Numbered from the stretch's first letter, positions 9,067 through 17,649 are shown. The stretch: 64,000 bases of DNA from CAVYOE01 sp963770155 (GCA_963770155.1 CAVYOE010000001.1:1116001-1180000), one strand, 5' to 3'. The notes: generated by a model from the sequence alone, not told the origin. Numbers and translations are program-made.

Positions 9067-9264
9067 GTGTACGACGTTCTCTACATCGACCGTGGCGACC
9101 GCCGCACCCTGTTGGCCGAGGGGCTGACACGGGAGACCGCTTGCGACTTCGCCCGCAGCGAGGCCGCCAAGCGCCGCGTCGGGCGCATGTTCCTCGCCGG
9201 CTCGGAGCAGATCGAGCACACGGCGGTGGTCGCGATAGTCGTTTCCGAGCGCCGCGCGGCCTAA
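9067..9264 (+). CDS. small conserved-looking hypothetical protein, 65 aa
   Basis: A GTG-started frame of 65 residues (VYDVLYIDRGDRRTLLAEGL...AIVVSERRAA) on the strand opposite the flanking mutase genes. AAGGCGAG about 12 bases upstream may be a weak ribosome site. Charged, with a predicted beta-alpha-beta pattern and no signal or membrane segment. The frame extends upstream but that part is antisense to the small-subunit promoter and has unlike composition, so the GTG is preferred. Function unknown. Confidence 0.5.
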   Translation: MYDVLYIDRGDRRTLLAEGLTRETACDFARSEAAKRRVGRMFLAGSEQIEHTAVVAIVVSERRAA

Positions 9265-9273
9265 CGGCCGAAC

Positions 9274-10932
9274 CTAGAAGACCGGCGCTTCGCTGTAGGT
9301 GCCGAAGACCTCTTGGAGGGCGGCCACCATCTCGCCCTCGGAGGCCCGGGCGCGGGCGGCCTCGAGGAAGCACGGCATCAGGTTCTCGTCGGTGGCAGCG
9401 GCGCGCTTGAGATCGGCCAGTGTCTTCTCCACCGCAGTTGCGTCCCGCGCAGACTTGGTCGTCTCGAGCCGGCCGGCCTGCTTGCGCTCCATTGCCGGGT
9501 CGATCTTCAGAGTCGGGATCTCCTCGTCGTCGGTGACCTCGTAATCGTTGACGCCGACGACGATCCGCTGCTTCGACTCGACCTCCTGCTGGTAGCGGAA
9601 CGAGGCGTCTGCGATCTCCCGCTGCGGGAAGCTCTGTTTGATCGCCTCGACCATGCCGCCGAGCTCGTCGATGCGGGCGAAGTACTCGTAGGCGGCACGC
9701 TCCATCTCATCTGTGAGCGTCTCAACGAAGTACGAGCCGCCGAGCGGATCGACGGTGTTGGTAACCCCTGACTCGTGCGCGATCACCTGCTGGGTCCGAA
9801 GCGCGATCCGCACCGCCTCCTCGGTCGGCAGCGCCAGCGCCTCGTCGTAAGAGTTGGTGTGGAGCGACTGGGTCCCCCCGAGGACGCCGGCCAGTGCCTC
9901 CAACGCGGTGCGGACGATGTTGACCTGCGGCTGCTGCGCGGTCAGGGAGACGCCCGCGGTCTGGGTGTGGAACCGCATCCGCCACGACTCCTCGCGCTGG
10001 GCGCCATAGGTCTCGCGCATCTCCCGTGCCCAGATCCGGCGGGCAGCCCTGTACTTGGCGATCTCCTCGAAGAAGTCGATGTGGGCGTTGAAGAAGAAGG
10101 AGAGCCGCGGCGCGAAATCGTCCACGTCGAGGCCGCGCTCGATCGCGTTCTCGACGTAGGTGAAGCCGTCCTTGAGCGTGAAGGCGAGCTCCTGCTGCGC
10201 GGTCGAGCCGGCCTCTCTTATGTGGTATCCGGAGATCGAGATCGGGTGCCAGCGCGGCATCTCCTTGCTGCACCACTCGATCATGTCCTCGACCAGGCGC
10301 AGGGCCGGCTCGATCGGGAAGCACCACTCCTTCTGCGCGATGTACTCCTTGAGGATGTCGGTCTGGATCGTGCCGCCCAGCTTCTCCGGCGGGATCCCCT
10401 TCTGCTCGGCGGCGACGACGAAGAAGGCGAGCAGGATCGCCGCCGGCGCGTTGATGGTCATCGAGACCGTGACCTGGTCGAGCGGAATCCCGTCGAACAG
10501 CGTCTCCATGTCGTCGAGCGTGTCGACGGCGACGCCCTCGACGCCCACCTCACCGAGGCTGCGGGCGTGGTCCGAGTCGAGACCCATCAGGGTCGGCATG
10601 TCGAATGCGGTCGAGAGTCCGGTGTTGCCGTGGTCGAGCAGGTAGCGGAAGCGCTTGTTCGTCTCCTCGGCGGTCCCGAAACCGGCGAACTGCCGCATCG
10701 TCCACAGCCGCCCTCGGTACATCGACGGATAGACGCCTCGGGTGTAGGGGAACTCCCCGGGGTAGCCGAGGTCACGCTCCGGATCGGCGTCGGCGCGGTC
10801 CTCCTCCGTATAGAGAGGCTTCACCGGCGCGCCCGAGATCGTCTCAAACAGCGCCTCGCGCTCGGCCTCCTTGCCGTAGACCTCCTCTATCCACTGGTGG
10901 GCGCGGCGGCGCGCCTCTGGCTCAATGGCCAT
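9274..10932 (-). CDS. B12-dependent acyl-CoA mutase large subunit, isobutyryl-CoA mutase-like
   Basis: 552 residues, a TIM-barrel without the B12 domain, which is encoded separately at 8558. Family blocks are clear: TRGVYPSMYRGRLWTM, AFDMPTLMG, SISGYHIREAG, HTQTAGVSLTAQQP and DPLGGSYFVE. The two residues known to set substrate choice are Phe82 (RQFAGF) and Gln200 (EYIAQKEW). Methylmalonyl-CoA mutase has Tyr and Arg there, isobutyryl-CoA mutase Phe and Gln, and the 118-residue spacing matches. The likely reaction is isobutyryl-CoA to butyryl-CoA, though automatic annotation would say methylmalonyl-CoA mutase. The ATG follows TAGACT by 6 nt. The chaperone MeaB is at 24191. Confidence 0.88.
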   Translation of the reverse strand: MAIEPEARRRAHQWIEEVYGKEAEREALFETISGAPVKPLYTEEDRADADPERDLGYPGEFPYTRGVYPSMYRGRLWTMRQFAGFGTAEETNKRFRYLLDHGNTGLSTAFDMPTLMGLDSDHARSLGEVGVEGVAVDTLDDMETLFDGIPLDQVTVSMTINAPAAILLAFFVVAAEQKGIPPEKLGGTIQTDILKEYIAQKEWCFPIEPALRLVEDMIEWCSKEMPRWHPISISGYHIREAGSTAQQELAFTLKDGFTYVENAIERGLDVDDFAPRLSFFFNAHIDFFEEIAKYRAARRIWAREMRETYGAQREESWRMRFHTQTAGVSLTAQQPQVNIVRTALEALAGVLGGTQSLHTNSYDEALALPTEEAVRIALRTQQVIAHESGVTNTVDPLGGSYFVETLTDEMERAAYEYFARIDELGGMVEAIKQSFPQREIADASFRYQQEVESKQRIVVGVNDYEVTDDEEIPTLKIDPAMERKQAGRLETTKSARDATAVEKTLADLKRAAATDENLMPCFLEAARARASEGEMVAALQEVFGTYSEAPVF

Positions 10933-10938
10933 GGAGAA

Positions 10939-10944
10939 AGTCTA
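10939..10944 (-). promoter_or_regulatory. -10 element for leaderless mutase large subunit gene
   Basis: TAGACT, 6 nt before the ATG at 10932. It lies in the 54-bp gap after the second SBBP gene. Confidence 0.55.
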
Positions 10945-10986
10945 GAGCGGGCTCCTGCACGAACGGATCCCTGCCCGTGGGAGTGG

Positions 10987-13900
10987 CTACTTCTTCTTTT
11001 TCTTCTTCGGCTTGCCGGCGAGATACGGCTTGCCCGGGGAGAGCAGCTTGTTGACGCTCCCCTTCTTCGAGAAGTCGTCGATCTCGACCTGGCCCTCGAC
11101 GACGCGGAACTGCGTGGTCCGCTTCTTGCCCGCGCAGCGGTCGGTCGTCAGCCACTCCGTGCCGCGGATCGTCGCCGAGCCCCTGTAGCCGCTGGTCCGG
11201 AACCGTCCCTTGCCCTTTGCCCACAGCTGACGTGAGGCGGCCGCAGCTTGGGCCAGCGCGGAGGCGCCGGCGCTCTTGTTCTTCCTTTTCTTCTTTTTCT
11301 TCTTGCCGCAGTTCAGGTCCTCTGCCAGCCTCGCCGTGAACGGGTCACCCGACTGCTGGGCCTCAAATAGGCCGCTCCAGAAGGTCGCGGTCTCGTCCAC
11401 GCCCGCGGCGTTCTCTGCCGTTACCTCGACGAAGCCGTTGCGGACGTCGATCAGCGAGCCGATCGGAACCCGGCGAGGATCGGTGAGGTTGAAGAAGCTC
11501 GATTGGCCGGGAGCCTTGACCAGGACCGTGCCCCCGGTGTTTCTCAGCACCACTTTCTGGCCATGGATGGGTGGGGGCACGCGCCGGAACTGCCAGCGCA
11601 CGCTGAACGGCGGGTCGCTCATCCCGGGATCGAGCGGCGCCTGGAGCGGCACCTCGCCCCCTCCCCCGTGGCGGTACCACTCAGCCGCGACGGTGGTGTC
11701 GTGGTTGGAGCTCGCGATTGTCCCGTCGAGGGTTCCTGACGCGATTTCGGGCCGGACCGCGTTCAAGTCGCCCTCCTCATACGTACTCCAGGGGGTCGTC
11801 TCGATCAGCCCGTCGCCTGTCTGGTACGGATCGGTGAGGCTGGAGAGAAAGCGCGGCGAGCCGAGGTCCTGGCGCCCGACTCCGAGGTCCTCCCCGACCG
11901 GTTGCAGGTCCGCCGCGACCACCGGGTTGAAGAAAGCCAGGGTCATGCCGCTGTTGGAGACCGTGTAGGTCGAGGTGAAGCCGTCGTCGCCGTTGACGTA
12001 GGTGTCCACCTCGACCACATCGAGCTGCGCCCCGAACGAGACCGCACGGAACTCGCTTGTCATCACGAACGGGTCGCCCGGGGTGCCGCTCCCGGTGATG
12101 GAGGGTGGCGCAAGCGATTGGAACGGGAAGCTCCCGAAGACGCCGCCAACGCCGGCCAGCTCGAGCCCGGCGAGGGCTCTACCCGGAAGGCTCTCGTCGA
12201 AGCGGTCGAAAGCCTCGCCGTCGAAGTGCGCCTGCAGGTTTCCCTGGCAGGTGATGCTGACGTTGAGCGGGCTGCCGTCGATCTGCGCGCCGCCCGGGCA
12301 GAGGCGGACGACGGCCACGTCGAGGCCTCCGTTGAAGCTCGAATCGAAGGCGTCGGCGGTGGTCGGGAACTTGCCCGAGCCCGTCCACGCGAAGACATGG
12401 GGGTTGCCGGCCGTGTCGAGCGCGAGGTCCCAGACGGTGTCGAAGTCGACGTCGCCGAGATAGGTGGCCGAGACCAGATCGCCACCGCCGTTCCCGCCCG
12501 GCGAGAGATCGAACCTGGCTACGAACCCGTCGCTCTGCGGCGGGCCGGCGTACGTCTGGTCGAACCCGCCGGGTGTCGGCAGGTCGGCAGAGAGGGTCTG
12601 ACCTCCGATCGTCCCATCGCCGAACGAGTCGATCGCGACGCCCGCGGCATTGTCAAGGCCCGCGCCTCCGAACAGGGTCGAATAGCTGTTGTGTTCGGGC
12701 TTGGTCGGCGCGCCCGGGTCGAGCCGGGTCAGGAAGGCGTCCTCGCCCCCGACCACCGGTGCCTCCTGGAAGGCGCCCGGCGTGGTCGGATAGTGGGTGC
12801 CCGCCCCCGGCGCCGAGGTGACCCCGGCGATGTATGGCTTGCCGGCGGCGTCGATCGCGACATCACTGCCGTTGTCGCTCCCATCCCCGCCGAGATAGGT
12901 GGAGTAAGGGAGGCTGGCGGATCCCGTCTGTACCGGGTCCAGTTTGGCGGCGTAGGCGTCCGCGTTTGCGCCGTGGACGGTGTCGTATGCGTTCGCCGTG
13001 GCTGGGAAGCCGATGCCGGCGACGCCGGTGATCCACGGCTTGTCGAAGCTGTCGAGTGCAAGCGCACTGGCGAAGTCGTCGCCGCCGCCGCCGAGGTAGG
13101 TCGAATAGAGGAGCTGCGCGGCGCCGCTTGCGGCCGGGTTGAGCCTGCTGAAGAAGGCGTCGACGCCGCCGTTGTAACCGGTGTCGAAGGCAGTGGCGGC
13201 AGTGATCGGAAAGTCGCTGTCGTTGGTGTTGCCTGCGACCACCAGCCTCCCGCTCGACTCGATCCCGATCGCGGCGCCGAGGCCCTGGGTGCCGGCGGCC
13301 GGGCCGCCGAGGTAGGTCGAGTAGTTGAGGTCGCCGAACTCGTCGAGCCTCGCGACAAAGGCATCGGGCGCGGCGGGGCTCGGGTCGGCTGCCTGGAACG
13401 CCGTCGCCGGGTTGAAGATCGGGAAGCTGCCGCCGTTCGTGGTTCCGGTGATCGCCGTGACCCCGGCGTCGTTGACATCGATCTCGAGCCCGCCGTCGGT
13501 GCCCGACCCGCCGAGGTAAGTCGAGTACTCGAGGAAGCGGCCGGTGTTGTCGAGCTTGGCGATGAAGGCGTCTTCCGCGCCGTCACGCGAGCTGTCCGGG
13601 GAGTAGAAGACGTTGTCGCTGTTGACCTCGGTCGGGAAATCGGCGGAGGCGGTGTTGCCGGTGACGTAGCTGTAGCCCCTGGGGTCGACCGCGATTCCGC
13701 CAGGCTGATCGGAGCCAGAGCCACCGAGGAAGCTGGAGTAGGTGAGCACCAGAGGGTCGATCGTCAGGGGCTGCGACCGGTCGTAAGCGCCGAGCTCGAA
13801 CGAAATCCGGCTCCCGTCGAGAACGTACCGCGAGTCGACTGAGCGGCGGGCGCCCCCGGTTCCCTGGAAGGCGACCGGGGCGCGCTGGCGCAGGGTCTTC

Positions 13901-14517
13901 CCCGCGACGCCGATCAGCAGGTCGCCGTTCGGTGCGATCGAGACCGACTCGGCGCCCTCGAAGCCGATCCGGATCCGGTCCGGATCGGCCCCCGGCGCGA
14001 GCTTGAAGTCGTGCTCGAGATGCCTGCCGCGCCCGTACCACTCGACTCCGATCCCGGGATATACCTCCTCGTAGACGACGCGCTCGTAGGTGGGTATGCC
14101 CCGCTTCCACTGGGCCGGGTCATTGCCGACGAAGCTGTTGACCTTGCCTGGCAGCTGCTCGGCCCCACGCGCAGGCGCCGACCGGTCCGCGCCCACCAGC
14201 TCGATCGCGAGCGACGCCTGCCGCCGTCCTCGATCGAGCGCCAGCAGCGCGCCGCCGGCCTGCAGCCCCAGCGAATAGCCGCGTCCGCGGCTGACGAAAT
14301 CGGTCCGCCGGCCGAAGCGGCCGGCGTTCGGCTCGAACGAGAGCGGGAGCGCCTCGAGGCTGGCGCTCGCGCCGGAGGCACTTGACGAGGGAACCGAGGC
14401 CGGACCCGCACTCGGCTGCCATCCGAGAAGGACCAGCAAAGAGCACAACCCAGCCGCGGCGATGCCCAGCAACGCCGCCGAACGCCCCTCCATAGGCATC
14501 CCCGTGATCCCGCTCAT
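10987..14517 (-). CDS. exported SBBP beta-propeller-repeat protein, second paralogue
   Basis: 1176 residues with the same layout as the protein at 1224-4745: signal peptide (LCSLLVLLGWQPSAG), DUF7948-type domain (LPLSFEPNAGRFGRRTDF), about seven SBBP repeats (YSTYLGGSGTDG, YSTYLGGGGDDF), a FecR-like region (GTVLVKAPGQSSFFNL), a lysine run, the LWAKGKGRFRT block and a final KKKKKK. DNA identity with the paralogue is high over the last 300 bases, so they arose by duplication. Start set at ATG 14517, six nt after TACGCT; a codon at 14553 would add 12 residues. Probably cell-surface; ligand unknown. Confidence 0.85.
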   Translation of the reverse strand: MSGITGMPMEGRSAALLGIAAAGLCSLLVLLGWQPSAGPASVPSSSASGASASLEALPLSFEPNAGRFGRRTDFVSRGRGYSLGLQAGGALLALDRGRRQASLAIELVGADRSAPARGAEQLPGKVNSFVGNDPAQWKRGIPTYERVVYEEVYPGIGVEWYGRGRHLEHDFKLAPGADPDRIRIGFEGAESVSIAPNGDLLIGVAGKTLRQRAPVAFQGTGGARRSVDSRYVLDGSRISFELGAYDRSQPLTIDPLVLTYSSFLGGSGSDQPGGIAVDPRGYSYVTGNTASADFPTEVNSDNVFYSPDSSRDGAEDAFIAKLDNTGRFLEYSTYLGGSGTDGGLEIDVNDAGVTAITGTTNGGSFPIFNPATAFQAADPSPAAPDAFVARLDEFGDLNYSTYLGGPAAGTQGLGAAIGIESSGRLVVAGNTNDSDFPITAATAFDTGYNGGVDAFFSRLNPAASGAAQLLYSTYLGGGGDDFASALALDSFDKPWITGVAGIGFPATANAYDTVHGANADAYAAKLDPVQTGSASLPYSTYLGGDGSDNGSDVAIDAAGKPYIAGVTSAPGAGTHYPTTPGAFQEAPVVGGEDAFLTRLDPGAPTKPEHNSYSTLFGGAGLDNAAGVAIDSFGDGTIGGQTLSADLPTPGGFDQTYAGPPQSDGFVARFDLSPGGNGGGDLVSATYLGDVDFDTVWDLALDTAGNPHVFAWTGSGKFPTTADAFDSSFNGGLDVAVVRLCPGGAQIDGSPLNVSITCQGNLQAHFDGEAFDRFDESLPGRALAGLELAGVGGVFGSFPFQSLAPPSITGSGTPGDPFVMTSEFRAVSFGAQLDVVEVDTYVNGDDGFTSTYTVSNSGMTLAFFNPVVAADLQPVGEDLGVGRQDLGSPRFLSSLTDPYQTGDGLIETTPWSTYEEGDLNAVRPEIASGTLDGTIASSNHDTTVAAEWYRHGGGGEVPLQAPLDPGMSDPPFSVRWQFRRVPPPIHGQKVVLRNTGGTVLVKAPGQSSFFNLTDPRRVPIGSLIDVRNGFVEVTAENAAGVDETATFWSGLFEAQQSGDPFTARLAEDLNCGKKKKKKRKNKSAGASALAQAAAASRQLWAKGKGRFRTSGYRGSATIRGTEWLTTDRCAGKKRTTQFRVVEGQVEIDDFSKKGSVNKLLSPGKPYLAGKPKKKKKK

Positions 14518-14523
14518 GCGCTC

Positions 14524-14529
14524 AGCGTA
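14524..14529 (-). promoter_or_regulatory. -10 element for leaderless second SBBP gene
   Basis: TACGCT, 6 nt before the ATG at 14517, in a context matching the promoter of the first SBBP gene. Confidence 0.55.
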
Positions 14530-14602
14530 CCCGCTGCATGGCCCCAGGCGCAACCCTTGGAGCGGCCCTCCGTGACAGCCATCACCCCTGCGGCGTGAGC
14601 TC

Positions 14603-14646
14603 GGTCACTGGGTGACCACTGACACACAGGTGCTCACGCGTACGAC
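14603..14646 (+). promoter_or_regulatory. candidate promoter with palindrome upstream of structured RNA
   Basis: GGTCACTGGGTGACC (14603-14617) is an inverted repeat with 6-bp arms. Just after it are CTGACA (14619-14624) and, 16 bp on, TACGAC (14641-14646), a plausible -35/-10 pair reading into the structured region at 14652-14880. Confidence 0.35.
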
Positions 14647-14651
14647 CGAAG

Positions 14652-14880
14652 AGGTGGGTGCATGACTCGAATCTCCCCCACACAGATCAGCACCGACGAC
14701 TTCAAAGCTTGCTCGTCGGCCACCCTCTCAGAGGAGCGGCTCGATGGGCAAATGGGGGAAGCCCCGGGGACGGCATTGGGCAAAGCCGTGGCAGGGCGTG
14801 CCGCCCCGGGGCTGAATCTTCTTGGGGGAAAGCGGGACCACACACCGAGCGGCGAGACGCGCGCCGCTCAGCAGGGGTAA
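14652..14880 (+). ncRNA. candidate structured RNA, unassigned
   Basis: This stretch fills most of the only gap longer than 300 bp (14518-14917). Perfect helices follow each other: CCGACGA/TCGTCGG (14693-14719); a three-way junction closed by GCCCCGGGG/CCCCGGGGC (14761-14769 with 14804-14812), holding ACGGC/GCCGT and GGCA/TGCC hairpins; and GAGCGGC/GCCGCTC (14847-14869). Loops are purine-rich on the plus strand (GGGCAAA occurs twice), which favours that strand. It does not match the riboswitch classes I know. Downstream is only a convergent gene, so it would be a stand-alone RNA. Confidence 0.45.
14662..14880 (+). CDS. possible small protein, 72 aa, overlapping the structured RNA
   Basis: An ATG at 14662 with AGAGGTGG five bases upstream opens a 72-residue frame (MTRISPTQISTDDFKAC...) that ends at TAA 14880. 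Third-position GC looks lower than in neighbouring genes and the frame runs through several strong helices, so it may be chance, a leader peptide or a dual-function RNA. No domain recognised. Confidence 0.25.
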   Translation: MTRISPTQISTDDFKACSSATLSEERLDGQMGEAPGTALGKAVAGRAAPGLNLLGGKRDHTPSGETRAAQQG

Positions 14881-14917
14881 AGCAGGGGAAGTCGGCCCGG
14901 AGCCGTCGCCGCCCTTG

Positions 14918-15721
14918 TCAGCGGCGGCGGGTCCGGAGCCGGCGCACTCCTGAGGAAGCCGCCCGGCGCCGGCTCGCTATCCGCGCGCCGCTGCCGATCG
15001 CGGCCGCGAGCGCGGTCGCCCCGGCGATCGCCAGCTGGCGACCGAGCTTCTCGAACCGGAGCACGCGCCAACCCTCGGCCTTGGCGACCCCGAGCAATGC
15101 AGCGTCCGGGTTGACGACCACCGCGTTGCCCACCGCCCGCAGCATCGGGAGGTCGGAGGCCGAATCTGAGTACGCATAGGAGGCCTGGAGGTCTATCCCG
15201 TGCTCGGCCGCGTAGGTCTCGATCGCCTCGACCTTCCCCTCGCCGTAGACGAACGGCCCCTCGAGCTCGCCCGTGAAGCTGCCGTTGGAGATCGCGTACC
15301 GGGTACCGATCCCCCCGTCCATGTGCAGCACGCGCGCGAGCTCCTCGACGATGCCGCTGCCTGCCGCGCTGACGATCAGGGTGGCGCGGCCGGCGTCCTG
15401 GTGGGAGTGGACCTCATCGAGCATCTGCGGATAGATGCGGGGAAGGATCTCGGCGAGTAGCTCGGGCACCATCCGCTCGACCTGCCTCACCGGGACCTCG
15501 GACAGCGTTTCCCTGGCAACCCGGACCGCCTCCTCGGCCTGGTCGTCGCTCATGCCCCGCAGCCGGTAGCGCAGGTGATCGAGTCCCCAGCGCGCCATCT
15601 GGCGCCTGGAGACGATTCCGCGGCGGCGGGAGGCGCGCGCGAACGGCATCGCACTCGACCCCGCCATCAGGGTCTTGTCGAGATCGAAGAAAGCCGCCGC
15701 GCGGCCTTCCGACTCTGTCAC
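14918..15721 (-). CDS. HAD-superfamily IB phosphatase (SerB-like)
   Basis: 267 residues. HAD motif I FFDLDKTLM near residue 14, motif II IVSAAG, motif III lysine in GEGKVEAI and motif IV YSDSASDLPML are all present, so a working Mg-dependent phosphomonoesterase of the IB subfamily is expected; the substrate (phosphoserine, a lipid phosphate or other) cannot be told. The C-terminus has a hydrophobic stretch (LAIAGATALAAAIGSGA) and an Arg-rich end, so membrane attachment is possible. Start chosen at GTG 15721, four bases after the thiolase stop; upstream in-frame ATG codons lie inside the thiolase gene. Operon partner of the thiolase. Confidence 0.8.
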   Translation of the reverse strand: MTESEGRAAAFFDLDKTLMAGSSAMPFARASRRRGIVSRRQMARWGLDHLRYRLRGMSDDQAEEAVRVARETLSEVPVRQVERMVPELLAEILPRIYPQMLDEVHSHQDAGRATLIVSAAGSGIVEELARVLHMDGGIGTRYAISNGSFTGELEGPFVYGEGKVEAIETYAAEHGIDLQASYAYSDSASDLPMLRAVGNAVVVNPDAALLGVAKAEGWRVLRFEKLGRQLAIAGATALAAAIGSGARIASRRRAASSGVRRLRTRRR

Positions 15722-15725
15722 CGGG

Positions 15726-16919
15726 CTACCCGCCGTTGACTTCGAGGACGATGGCATCGCCCTGCCCACCGCCGCTGCAGATCGCGGCGCAGCCGATGCC
15801 GCCGCCGCGGCGGCGAAGCTCATGAACAAGGGCGCCGACGATGCGGCCGCCGGAGGCCCCGATCGGATGGCCGAGCGCGATCGCGCCGCCGTTGACGTTC
15901 ACGTTCTCCTCGTCGACGCCGAGCATCCGCATCGAGTTGAGCGCCACCGAAGCGAACGCCTCGTTGATCTCCCAGAGGTCCACGTCCTCCGGGCTCTTGC
16001 CGATCTTCTCGAGCGCCTGCTTGGCCGCCCCCGCCGGGGTCTTTGCCAGGTACGGGAAGTCGTCGGCGACGGTGCCGTAGGAGAGGATCTTGGCGAGCGG
16101 CGTGCCGCCGTTGCTGCCTGCCCATTCCTCTGAGGCGACGATCACCGCGGCGGCGCCGTCGTTGACCCCGGGTGCGTTGCCGGCGGTGTGGGTGGCATCG
16201 TCGTCACCGATCGCAGGAAGCTTCGCCAGGGTCTCCAGTGTCGTGTCCGGGCGGATCCCCTCGTCGGCCTCGACCACGTCCTCACTCTTGCGCGACTTGA
16301 CCGTGACGCTGACGATCTCCTCGGCGAGGCGGCCCTCATCGGTCGCTTTTGCGGCGAGCTGGTGGCTGCGCTCGGCAAAGCGGTCCATGTCGGCGCGGGT
16401 GATCTCGAGCTCGTTCGAGACCTCGCTCGCCTCGTTGATCATCTGCTTCTCGGTGAAGGGGTTGGTGAGGCCGTCGTGGGTCATCGCGTCGATCGCGGTG
16501 ACGTCACCCATGCGGAAGCCGAAGCGCGCACCGGGAAGCAGATAGGGCGCCTGGCTCATCGACTCCATCCCGCCGGTGACGGCGACGCCTATGTCGCCGG
16601 CGCGAATCGCCTGGTCGGCAAGACCGATCGAGCGCATGCCCGAGGCGCAGACCTTGTTGATCGTCTCCGAAGGGACTTCCTTCGGGATCTCGGCCTTGAT
16701 CTGGGCCTGCCGCGAAGGGATCTGGCCCTGGCCGGCTTGCAGGACCTGGCCGAAGAAGACGTTGTCGATCTGATCGGGCTTGACCCCGGCGCGGTCAAGG
16801 GCCTCTTTGATCGCAGTCCCGCCCAGGTCGGTGGCGTCGAGGCTGGCGAGCCCCCCGCCCATCTTTCCGAACGGCGTCCGGGCCGTTCCGAGGATGACGC
16901 TGTGTCCGTTGCTCGACAT
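15726..16919 (-). CDS. acetyl-CoA acetyltransferase (thiolase)
   Basis: 397 residues, standard for thiolase II. The nucleophilic Cys is in NKVCASGMRSIGLA near residue 89; the His and second Cys are in GHPIGASGGRIV and CSGGGQGDAI at the C-terminus. It either condenses two acetyl-CoA or cleaves 3-ketoacyl-CoA, which fits the beta-oxidation genes around it (ETF system, acyl-CoA dehydrogenase, thioesterase, acyl-CoA mutase). The ATG follows TATGGT by 9 nt, so the transcript may be leaderless. The HAD phosphatase follows after four bases. Confidence 0.93.
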   Translation of the reverse strand: MSSNGHSVILGTARTPFGKMGGGLASLDATDLGGTAIKEALDRAGVKPDQIDNVFFGQVLQAGQGQIPSRQAQIKAEIPKEVPSETINKVCASGMRSIGLADQAIRAGDIGVAVTGGMESMSQAPYLLPGARFGFRMGDVTAIDAMTHDGLTNPFTEKQMINEASEVSNELEITRADMDRFAERSHQLAAKATDEGRLAEEIVSVTVKSRKSEDVVEADEGIRPDTTLETLAKLPAIGDDDATHTAGNAPGVNDGAAAVIVASEEWAGSNGGTPLAKILSYGTVADDFPYLAKTPAGAAKQALEKIGKSPEDVDLWEINEAFASVALNSMRMLGVDEENVNVNGGAIALGHPIGASGGRIVGALVHELRRRGGGIGCAAICSGGGQGDAIVLEVNGG

Positions 16920-16928
16920 CGGCCGGGA

Positions 16929-16934
16929 ACCATA
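16929..16934 (-). promoter_or_regulatory. -10 element for leaderless thiolase gene
   Basis: TATGGT, 9 nt before the ATG at 16919. Confidence 0.5.
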
Positions 16935-16953
16935 GCGTCCGGCCGGGGCCGGC

Positions 16954-17619
16954 TCAGGCCCCTGGCTGGCCCGCCATCCCCTGCGCCGTCATCGTCGCGC
17001 GGACGGCCTCGACGATCTCAGCGGGCGCCTTCTCCGGCGCCCCAGAGTCGAACGGCGGCTGTGGGTCGTACTCGATCCCCAGCTGGATCGCCTGCGAGGC
17101 CTCGTCGCCGTACATCCGCTGTACGAGCGTGAGGGCCATGTCGATCCCCGACGAGACACCTGCCGCGGTGATGATCTTGCCCTCTTCGACCACGCGCTCG
17201 GACACCGGCTCGGCCCCGAGCTCGGCGAGCAGGTCGCGCTCGAGCCAGTGGGTCGTGGCCTTGAGCCCATCGAGCAGCCCGGCCGCGGCAAGGAGCAGCG
17301 AACCGGTGCAGACCGAGGTCGTCCACGTGCTCGTCTCGTTCACGCCGCGGATCCAATCGAGCAGCGGCTCGTGGTCGAGCACGGCTCGCGTGCCGAGCCC
17401 GCCCGGAATGACCAGGATCTCGGGCGCGGTCACCTCCTCGAGCGACTTCACCGCCGTTACTTCGAGGTTCCCCGACTCGTTCTTGACCGGACCGGCCTCC
17501 TCCGCCACGGTCACGCACTCGGAATCGGGCAGCGAGTTGAGCACATCGTGGGGTCCGATCCAGTCGAGTGCCGTGAAGCGGTCGTAGAGGAGGAAGGCGA
17601 TCTGCATCGCGCCCATCAT
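16954..17619 (-). CDS. DJ-1/PfpI family protein, isonitrile hydratase-like
   Basis: 221 residues with the class I glutamine amidotransferase-like fold. The nucleophile Cys sits in TTSVCTGSLLLAAAGLL near residue 104, and the N-terminal YDRFTALDWIGPHDVL has the DW/GP pattern of the isonitrile hydratase and AraC-associated branch of the family. The acid residue and downstream HWLERD are also family-like. The exact reaction is unknown. Start uncertain: ATG codons at 17619, 17616 and 17607 are all possible and none has a clear ribosome site. It diverges from pepA across 44 bp. Confidence 0.8.
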   Translation of the reverse strand: MMGAMQIAFLLYDRFTALDWIGPHDVLNSLPDSECVTVAEEAGPVKNESGNLEVTAVKSLEEVTAPEILVIPGGLGTRAVLDHEPLLDWIRGVNETSTWTTSVCTGSLLLAAAGLLDGLKATTHWLERDLLAELGAEPVSERVVEEGKIITAAGVSSGIDMALTLVQRMYGDEASQAIQLGIEYDPQPPFDSGAPEKAPAEIVEAVRATMTAQGMAGQPGA

Positions 17620-17649
17620 GCCAGGGCAGGTGTGGCCGCAGCCGCTGAA

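Noticed and set aside
11902..13842. 646-codon open frame on the plus strand
   Set aside because: Antisense to the second SBBP gene; high-GC codon usage leaves long open frames on the opposite strand. The product is V/R/G/E-rich with no domain.
14741..14880. Resemblance to c-di-AMP (ydaO), cobalamin riboswitch or tmRNA 5' end (GGGGCTGAATC)
   Set aside because: The conserved CAGCTAAC-type block, the B12 box and the tmRNA domain are missing, and no suitable gene follows.
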